Shown: positions 59,001 through 64,000 of the stretch, in pieces
How positions within the stretch are numbered: position 1 is the first letter of the stretch
Layout of the letters: each line of letters begins with the position of its first letter
Assembly (NCBI GenBank): GCA_026874595.1
Contig: CM049310.1
Span: 21,242,058 to 21,306,057, forward strand
Length of the DNA stretch: 64,000 bases
DNA from: Sipunculus nudus
Lineage: Eukaryota > Annelida > Sipuncula > Golfingiida > Sipunculidae
Reading direction: 5' to 3'
Program-made: the position numbers and the translations under genes
Notes under the pieces: generated by a model
The model's database searches: none
What the model was told of the DNA's origin: nothing
The model's input: the letters and a program-made list of their open reading frames with translations, nothing else

Positions 59001-61086
59001 ACTTGGAAAGTTGTCAGTTTAACAAAACGGGTGGCACCACCTACCTTCCATAATTTTGTAGAATAAATTAATGCCCTTTTCTCAGGAGTGTATTTAAGTA
59101 TTGGCCTGAAATTGTGCATATCCACAAATCTTGGACTTCTCCACCTTATACTTAAGACTGGTGGCTAATTCTGCAATTGTTTTCCTATGGCATCCATCTG
59201 TACATGTGCTTTTGGTGAAAAATGCCCATTTCTCAGGAGTGGTTCAAAGTATTGGTCTGAAATTTGGCATGTCAATCCATCTTGGAGAGTTTTCTCATTA
59301 ACAGACAGAAGGCGACAGGTGTTTTCTTTGAATAAATTAATGCCCTTTTCTAGTGCACTATATTCCAGAGTGGTGTGATATAAGACTTCATCCATCCCTA
59401 TCTTCACATATACCACTCCGACTTTGGCAGATACACACTGTCACTTGTTGACTACTTGTTTTCTAGTTGTTTCATGCATCTGTGCACCTAGCCTAACAGT
59501 GATTTAATATATCTGCTTGAAATTTTTCATGTCCATACATCTTTGATGGCTTTCTGGTACGCAAATTTGTGCATGCACTCGGGTTCAAAATGTTCAGTGC
59601 TTGAACTGTACATATACATGTCACACATGTACTTGGAAAGTAACGGTCCAGCATGGAAGCATGATACCTGGTGTATATCCCATTGCATAGGTTCGCATTA
59701 GGCCTTGTTTATACATCATATGATTGGTGGTTTCATACCCTAAAATAAATTAGACTATCCTAAATATTTATGTAACCTTGTAGTTTATCAAGGGTGGATC
59801 CAGGATTTAGGAAAAGGAGGGGTCCAACCCAAGAGGACCAAACCTAACAAAAAGACCCCATGTCCAGACAAGGTTGGGGGGGGGGGGGGGGGCAGGCTTA
59901 AAAAACTAGAACTAATTATATGTTTTGGACACTGTGGTGAAGGGATGAGGCTATACCACTAACGCCATGTCTTTGAAGCTTGCCAAAGCAGCTCCTGGCA
60001 GAAGGGTGCACATATGTTCCACTTCCAGCCCTATTTACAAGTTAACTTGTTATCAAGTTTTGCCTGTAGAGTAAAAGTATCTGTTAATGTAAAGTCTATC
60101 TGAGCAGAGGTGACCTGTGTACCTTACACTGGCTAAGCCTGGCTTCCTTACTGATGGTCTGTCCTTGCCCTTCTGGCTCCTAATCCCATCATCAAAAGAC
60201 ATCATGCACAAATTTTTACAAGATTAGCTTCAGAATAAGACTAAGGCTACTGGCTTTATTTCCTTCAGTTAATCCCAGTACCCGTGTCCGCATGTTTTTC
60301 CGGGATAATTTTTTATACAAGTGAAGCAGTGTAAACCTTTCTGGTCCAAAGGTTGCAGGAGCTATTCCGCCTACTGCCTGCATAAAAAAATGCCTTACAT
60401 TGCTTTGATTATGTACAAGACAAATAATCCAAAATATGAAAAAACAGAATATTCTTAAAATAGTAATCATGAAAAAACATGCAGACAGGGATTTTGGGAC
60501 GAACTATATAATACAATAAATATATAATAATAATAAAATATAAATAAATTATAATAGAAATATAATAAATTTACTGCCCCCGCTCCCCCCCCCCCCCCCC
60601 CCAATTGAGAAATTGGGGATTTGGGTAATTTTTCATAATAAAAGGTGGTGTTGTTTGAGATAAAAATGTCTCAAAAGTCGAATTTTATGGCTCAAATAAT
60701 CATCTTCCACCATAAGTAAACATTTCTCCTTATTATAGAATAAACAATAAGCCTCTAAAAAAGGGCTAAAATGCACATTGCTACTGCTGTAGTAATATCC
60801 GAATCGAAGGTATTTATGATCGTGATGTTTAGTTGAAGGCCCAATTAAAGTCATTAATGACGTTAATCTTATACAAATATGAAATCACCTTGAGACTGAA
60901 CGTGGTGAGAAAGAAATTAAAAACCTGTGAAAATTTGGCGGACAAACCGTCCAGTTCCCGACCAAGCCTCGACCTACGACAGCTGACATCCTGAAGTTTC
61001 TGTTCAAGTTGGGCTTTTTCTTGTTTCAATTCCTTGACAGTATTAAAAACTGCGCCTATCTTGAAGTCCAGGCTCTGACCGGCCAT
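46882..61086 (-). CDS. SYCE1: Coiled-coil protein, probable SYCE1 (synaptonemal complex central element protein 1)
   Basis: Three minus-strand exons (61086-60925, 53851-53482, 47048-46882) join with matching phases (0 and 1) to a complete 232-residue protein from ATG to TGA (699 nt). It is rich in Gln, Glu, Lys and Leu and almost entirely heptad-like, so a long coiled coil; no signal peptide or membrane segment. Recalled vertebrate SYCE1 shows the same run of landmarks: RELDGL...ETLKVA (human KELDSL...ETLRIL, same spacing), LNSKINLEENK (LNLQIEEEKNK), DQLSDL (EQLEDL), then an aromatic-Pro segment RWYYTVPKL (LWDFHMPER). The family builds the central element that holds paired chromosomes in meiosis. 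It is shorter than human SYCE1 (about 350), mainly lacking the tail. The match is by eye and could instead be an unrelated coiled coil. It converges on FBXO9 and its introns hold most of the eastern repeats. Confidence 0.65.
47049..47161 (-). repeat. 31-bp tandem repeat containing the splice acceptor
   Basis: About 3.7 copies of a roughly 31-bp unit (plus strand: tgaaatgagaagacaaaata followed by ctag and a short C-rich tail). On the minus strand each unit reads ctcatttcag or ctcatttag followed by GGG/GGA, so the real acceptor of the SYCE1-like last exon is simply the unit nearest the exon. The reading frame stays open through the repeat from 47181, so some upstream acceptors would add residues without a stop. 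Confidence 0.85.
47247..49328 (+). mobile_element. Repeat family C, copy C2
   Basis: 5' TATCCCCAGTCAAAGTCGGG with a GGGATACAATG arm; 3' GTCTGGGGATAC, hairpin GGCACCTGCGGTGCC and ATGTCTTG|TTT. The same array of AGGTCAAAGGTCAAGGTCA-type motifs as C1, and one GGTGGCGCCACCT near 47568. Its 3' tetranucleotide is CTTG where C1 has CTAG. Sits in SYCE1-like intron 2. Confidence 0.8.
49329..49707. other. Intron sequence, no gene seen
   Basis: Short unique-looking stretch between C2 and A4 within SYCE1-like intron 2. Confidence 0.4.
49708..53403 (+). mobile_element. Repeat family A, copy A4 (with nested B8)
   Basis: 5' TAGCTCGACTGACTATAAGT; 3' TCAGCTGAGC, hairpin GACCCATGGGTC, CCTTG|TTT. Colinear with A1 on both sides of an insert at about 50616-51930: the A1 sequence CCAACCCACCAAGTGTTA before it, and TTCCACTCCAATATACAAAA after it. 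C runs at 50561-50578 (shared with A1), 52504-52530 and 52954-52968. Confidence 0.8.
50616..51930 (+). mobile_element. Repeat family B, copy B8 (nested in A4, 3' end truncated)
   Basis: 5' end TATCCGCCAAAACGAAGTTT; several core half-units with GGTGGCGCCACCTACATTC. It stops in the tail after CCTCACTTCACCTGTTCCAC, before the hairpin and CTAG. A1 supplies the corresponding empty site. Confidence 0.78.
53482..53851 (-). CDS. SYCE1: SYCE1-like exon 2
   Basis: 370 nt encoding residues 55-177: starts ARDVHAKMSETLKVAKHKV, continues through LNSKINLEENKMQQHV, YQDQLSDLSAKLLGARWYY and TVPKLEEGIERIASQKQQIE, and ends LAALQIRS. Acceptor (minus strand) cattccag precedes 53851; donor G|GTGAGT follows 53482; phase 1. 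The joined frame is open and coiled-coil throughout. Confidence 0.85.
53986..54910 (-). mobile_element. Repeat family B, copy B9 (reverse orientation)
   Basis: The only reverse-oriented B copy: reads ACTAGAATACGGGTAGTCGAC at its left (the 3' end inverted; quoted in parts: CTAG, then GTAGTCGACAAGCGACT) and ends CAAAACTTTGTTTTGGCGGA then TA. In SYCE1-like intron 1, same direction as that gene. Confidence 0.8.
56517..58070 (+). mobile_element. Repeat family C, copy C3 (5' degraded)
   Basis: Recognised by TATTTAAAATGGGGGTCATG, GAGAGTGACCTTGACCTTGA and the exact C tail (GTCTGGGGATAC, hairpin GGCACCTGTGGTGCC, AAATATCTAG|TTT). The nuclear-receptor-motif array is largely missing; instead the interior has B-like units with GGTGGCGCCACCTACCTTCC. 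Confidence 0.65.
57060..59466 (+). repeat. Diverged B-like tandem core array in D3
   Basis: About eight units near 275-285 bp, each with GGTGGCRCCACCTACCTTCC, AGAATAAATTAATG and CTTTTCTCAGGAGTG, TTGGTCTGAAATTTGGCATG and a second GGTGGCGCCAYCTGCAATC. Ends with ACTTGTTGACTACTTG and TTCTAG|TTG, a decayed B 3' end. Confidence 0.7.
59708..60924. other. SYCE1-like intron 1, exon-proximal part; no gene seen
   Basis: Includes repeat F copy 2 and a C run at 60586-60602. No extra exon was recognised; exons 1 and 2 already join in phase. Confidence 0.45.
59787..59905 (+). repeat. Short interspersed repeat F, copy 2
   Basis: GGTGGATCCAGGATTTAGG, GGGGTCCAACCC and an 18-G run at 59876-59892, in the same order as at 4266-4420. 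Confidence 0.5.
60925..61086 (-). CDS. SYCE1: SYCE1-like exon 1
   Basis: Starts at the ATG at 61086-61084 and encodes 54 residues beginning MAGQSLDFKIGAVFNTVKEL and ending LGRELDGLSAKFSQ. Donor CAG|GTTTTT lies just below 60925; phase 0. Continuing past the donor gives hydrophobic sequence (VFNFFLTTF) unlike the coiled coil, supporting the splice. Confidence 0.75.
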
Positions 61087-61322
61087 ATCCCAGCGTAGCA
61101 GACGACAAGACTCTATACTTTATCAAGACCCTGAAGTTATTTTCCCGACAGGGGTCAGCACTTTACCTTTAATACCCAAACAAACCACAAGGTGGCGCTA
61201 ATACCATGCTGCTTATTTCAACAGTGTCTTGACGTAATGAACCTTTTTCTTCATCTTCGTCCATCATTATTTGACCCATTTCCAATTGCATGCATGAGTT
61301 GTTAGAAAGCCAAGTCGTTTTA
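61087..61322 (-). other. Upstream region of SYCE1-like gene
   Basis: Sequence immediately 5' of the SYCE1-like ATG; presumably 5' UTR and promoter. No clear TATA box or recognised binding site was seen. The short GGTGGCGC near 61191 is a partial match to the palindrome used in nearby repeats. Confidence 0.25.
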
Positions 61323-61571
61323 GAATAAAATAACTACCATTATTATATTAATGATGTACATGCGGATTGGCGGCGAAGCGAAATATTAGACCCAAATGGC
61401 AGGGGACAGTAATTATGCGGATGCGAGGGGACAAAGCCCCCCCCCCCCCCAATTGTTGTTGTAGAATTAAATAACTACCATTATTGTATTAATGATGTAC
61501 ATGCGCATTGGCGGCGAAGCGAAATATTAGACCAAAATGGTATGGGGCAGTAATTTTGCGGATGCGTGGGG

Positions 61572-61575
<4 letters not shown>
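61323..61575. repeat. Two-copy tandem duplication of about 130-140 bp
   Basis: 61323-61436 and 61463-61570 share TAACTACCATTATT, TTAATGATGTACATGCG, ATTGGCGGCGAAGCGAAATA and GCAGTAATTTTGCGGATGCG. Copy 1 ends in a C run, copy 2 in a (TA)n tract. Confidence 0.9.

Positions 61576-61612
<37 letters not shown>
61575..61612. repeat. (TA)n microsatellite
   Basis: About 38 bp of TA dinucleotide following the tandem duplication. Confidence 0.95.
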
Positions 61613-61616
<4 letters not shown>

Positions 61617-62462
61617 GCACTTATAGGGTTGATATTTGGAGGGGGAAGTCTAGTTCAGTCCTGTACAGAAGTATATACTAACTGTACAGAAATAATGGTA
61701 CTCCTTATGTTTTTCATCATATTATTTGGGTGTGTGCGGGGGGGGGGGGGGGTGCTCACTCTCTGTGTTCTGCCAACATATTCATACCTGAAGGGTGTAA
61801 GCACTAGTAAGAGAGAAATATTTTTGTGTGTAGGATCCCTCGAAACAAAGGTTATGATCCAAAATAAGTGAGGCTTCAATATCTATTCACGTGCATAAAA
61901 TAACAAAAAACATTCAAGAAGTTTTTTTAAAAATAAAATGCGTTTATTTTTTTAAATACTGGTGATATTTAATTTAAACCGCACCAAAAAATAAACCCAT
62001 GTAGATGACACTACTGTCACCAGAGGACTGTGACTTAGTTATTGTATTGCATGTTCAAGTAGGGAGTATAACCAGATGATTGTTTTGATAATTTATTGTA
62101 AATTCATATCATTATGGAGTGTCATGTTTAGATGTTAGCGTGAGAACTTTGGTTAGAGAGCACATGTGTCTCGTTTGATGTTTTTCAGTATAGACAAGCA
62201 CCTGTTTAGTTTGGTTTTCTCAAGGTATTGTCCCCCTCGAGGCATGTACATATTAAAATTCATTTAATTATTGGCAGTCAGCATAATAGGGAGTGATGAA
62301 TGACCAGAAGTCGGTAACTTGTAACGTCAGCAAGCTTATATTAGTCGGGAATAAGAAGACATTCGCTGCAATTGCCCGATGAGCACGCCAGTTCAGTATA
62401 GCCTATCGATATCTGCAGTCTACGGGAAGGTCTGCAGGAATCTAAGTTTAGACAGCTGAGAG
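61613..62462. other. No gene seen
   Basis: AT-rich with a G run at 61738-61752; the short ORFs over it are low-complexity on both strands. Confidence 0.4.
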
Positions 62463-62708
62463 ATGATGTCTATCAGCGTAGATAGTCGGTGTCTGAGGAA
62501 GGCCACGTTGATAACTGAAACGGACTCAAAAGAGGATATCGAAATTGCCGACGGACTGATGATCCGGCGATTTAAACCTGTTGTGAGCGCTTCTAGGAAC
62601 AGACCGAGGACTTTATTCAAATGCGTAGCAGTAGAGGTACTAGACACGCTGTGTGGAAGCATATTCGATTACCTAGAGCTGGATGATTCCAGGAGACATA
62701 AGCTGTGA
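62463..62708 (+). other. Unassigned 81-codon ORF
   Basis: ATG-to-TGA frame starting MMSISVDSRCLRKATLITET, with LMIRRFKPVVSASRNRPRTL and ending DYLELDDSRRHKL. Composition is more protein-like than other ORFs in the area (mixed acidic and basic, few low-complexity runs), but I recognise no family, and an 80-codon frame is also open on the minus strand. Could be a small gene, an exon of a neighbouring gene, or chance. Confidence 0.15.
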
Positions 62709-63303
62709 AAGACATTGATTTTGAGTCCAGATAGAATAGGCTGTGAGCCTATCAGTCAATGTATCTCCGTGTATCTATAAGTGGACTGATTGTACTGTGT
62801 ACACAGCGCTAGCAAACAGTGTGTTGAACAGCGCATCACTCCGATGTCACGTGTGTGCGTTAGTCATGTGATCAGAAGTGTAAACAAGGGACCACTCTGT
62901 GTAGTGTGGTCAAAGGACTTAGTGATTTCGCTGTGTTAATTATCGGACGTCTGTGATCTTCAGTGCTTGTATTTATGGAGCGACTGTCCAGAGAAATGCC
63001 TCTTCTTTCTTTAACATATTGATTTGATTTTGTTAACTCATGTCTTTTTTACCTGTTAGAGTGTATGTAGGTGTGCATTTAAGCCAGTTAATATGACAGT
63101 TAAAAGAACCTGGTTGTTCACATCTTTAGTGGTGTGTGAATGACCTCTCGGCTTCGAGTCCTGTGCTGTACCCCTGGACCTACTTTGGTTTTTACCAGCT
63201 TACCCATCCCCAAAAATGTGAAAAAATATACGAAAACCCAGGCATAGAAAGAAGTTAATGAAGCTGTGATACATTACAATCAAATAATAACAATTTGATA
63301 AAA
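62709..63303. other. No gene seen
   Basis: No recognisable exon, repeat or RNA gene. Confidence 0.4.
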
Positions 63304-63782
63304 CTAGATGTGTCAGAACGACACGAATGCCCCCGCCTGGGGCAAATTAGAAACATTTGTTAAATTTTGAAAAAAAATTTAAGTTCAGGAGGTGTCATAT
63401 GGTCAAAAGTAGGTCAACAAGGGCAAAATGCAAACTCGATCTGTTACGGGTCATTATCAAGCAACGCACCAAAAATCAGGCCAGTAGCTGCAGGCACTGT
63501 GAAAAAAAGTCCATACATGTGCATTTTCCATAAAAAAATTCTGTCTTTCATGAAATTTTCTATGTTTAGGAGCCGTAAAACAATCAAAAGTAGGTCAACC
63601 GGGATGAAACGCGAACTCGATCTGTAACTGTCATTATCTGCCCATACATAAAAAATCAGGGTGGTATCTGCAGGCATTGAGGAAAAATGTCCGTACAACT
63701 GTTTTATTTCGGAATGACGGAAGGACGGAATGACGGACATGGGTAAAACTATATGTCCCGGCCACTTTGTGGCGGGAATATA
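63304..63782 (-). mobile_element. Repeat family E (HINE-like, reverse orientation)
   Basis: Read on the minus strand it ends GTGTCGTTCTGACAC (hairpin), AT, CTAG|TTT, preceded by GGCGGGGGCAT; its 5' end is TATTCCCGCCACAAAGTGG. So the ATTCCCGCC start is roughly inverted near the 3' end. Two internal units share GTCAAAAGTAGGTCAAC and ATCTG...CATTATC. Confidence 0.6.
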
Positions 63783-64000
63783 AAAAGAAGGGGACTAAAA
63801 CATTGTACGAAACATGTTGTGAGACACTGGGCCATTTACAGCTAAGGTCAAAACTACCATATTGGACATTGGATTTTGAAGGCTTTTATTAAACCCGACC
63901 ACCAAAGAATGAGTCGGCCGCAGCCTAAGATCCAATGAGAAACGTTCCAGTCATTGGTTTCTACTCTTGGGATAGCCGTGACATCAAGGGACCCGCTGGA

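Larger units (their letters stand above)
55147..59707 (+). mobile_element. Repeat family D, copy D3 (4.6-kb nested mosaic)
   Basis: Starts TTAGCAAACCTGTGAGC; ends ATAGGTTCGCATTAGGCCTTG|TTT, the D 3' end with half its hairpin lost. Inside, the 3' ends of C (58070) and then of B (59466) appear in order before the D end, like nested brackets. The middle is a long array of B-like half-units. Confidence 0.65.

Noticed and set aside
60216-60470. Minus-strand 84-codon ORF as an additional SYCE1-like exon
   Set aside because: Exons 1 and 2 join in phase and align without a gap to the recalled SYCE1 spacing; this ORF is not coiled-coil.

Overview
This is a eukaryotic window: AT-rich, intron-dominated and very repeat-dense. 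It most likely comes from a marine invertebrate, and a bivalve mollusc is my best guess. The guess rests on inference: the protein-coding exons look like invertebrate versions of vertebrate genes, and the interspersed repeats (tandem cores framed by short inverted motifs, hairpins and CTAG/CTTG ends) resemble families I know from bivalve genomes. No species can be named.

Two protein-coding genes can be assembled exon by exon, and they converge tail to tail. On the plus strand, 13 exons from 3833 to 39158 encode the last 408 residues of FBXO9, an SCF ubiquitin-ligase F-box protein; only the extreme N-terminus is missing. All intron phases agree, and one intron (33698-38061) uses a GC-AG donor. 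On the minus strand, three exons (61086-60925, 53851-53482, 47048-46882) encode a complete 232-residue coiled-coil protein that I identify tentatively as SYCE1, a central-element protein of the synaptonemal complex.

Nearly everything else is mobile DNA inside or between these genes. (1) A degenerate DIRS-type tyrosine-recombinase retrotransposon (13967-19127) has inverted terminal repeats, an internal complementary region, and decayed Gag, RT/RNase H and YR coding parts. (2) Cut-and-paste DNA elements are present: a hAT-like element with an exact 8-bp target duplication (20950-23914), a 17-bp TIR pair flanking a 10.9-kb composite (9089-20022), a 2-kb TA-flanked TIR element (31142-33147), and a small MITE next to FBXO9 exon 6. 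(3) Five families (called A to E here) of long non-autonomous repeats differ in sequence but share one end architecture: a 5' motif repeated inverted near the 3' end, then a short hairpin, then CTAG or CTTG followed by T. Families B, C and D carry tandem cores of about 140-145 bp arranged as dimers of about 270-290 bp, often marked by the 12-bp palindrome GGTGGCGCCACC. This layout matches Helitron/Helentron-associated elements (HINE, bivalve 'pearl'-like). They are nested in each other, so relative insertion order can be read.

Layout: 1-1380 nothing recognised; 1381-3234 repeat A1; 3833-8671 FBXO9 exons 1-6; 8672-20738 intron 6 with D1/B2, C1 and DIRS; 20739-20800 exon 7; 20801-30496 intron 7 with the hAT-like element, B3, A2 and B4; 30497-39158 exons 8-13 with the TA element, A3 and B5 in introns; 39159-43875 3' UTR and intergenic, with B6; 43876-46632 D2/B7; 46882-61086 the SYCE1-like gene with C2, A4/B8, B9 and D3/C3 in its introns; 61087-64000 upstream sequence with a tandem duplication, one unassigned ORF and repeat E. 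No RNA gene, CRISPR array or bacterial feature was seen.
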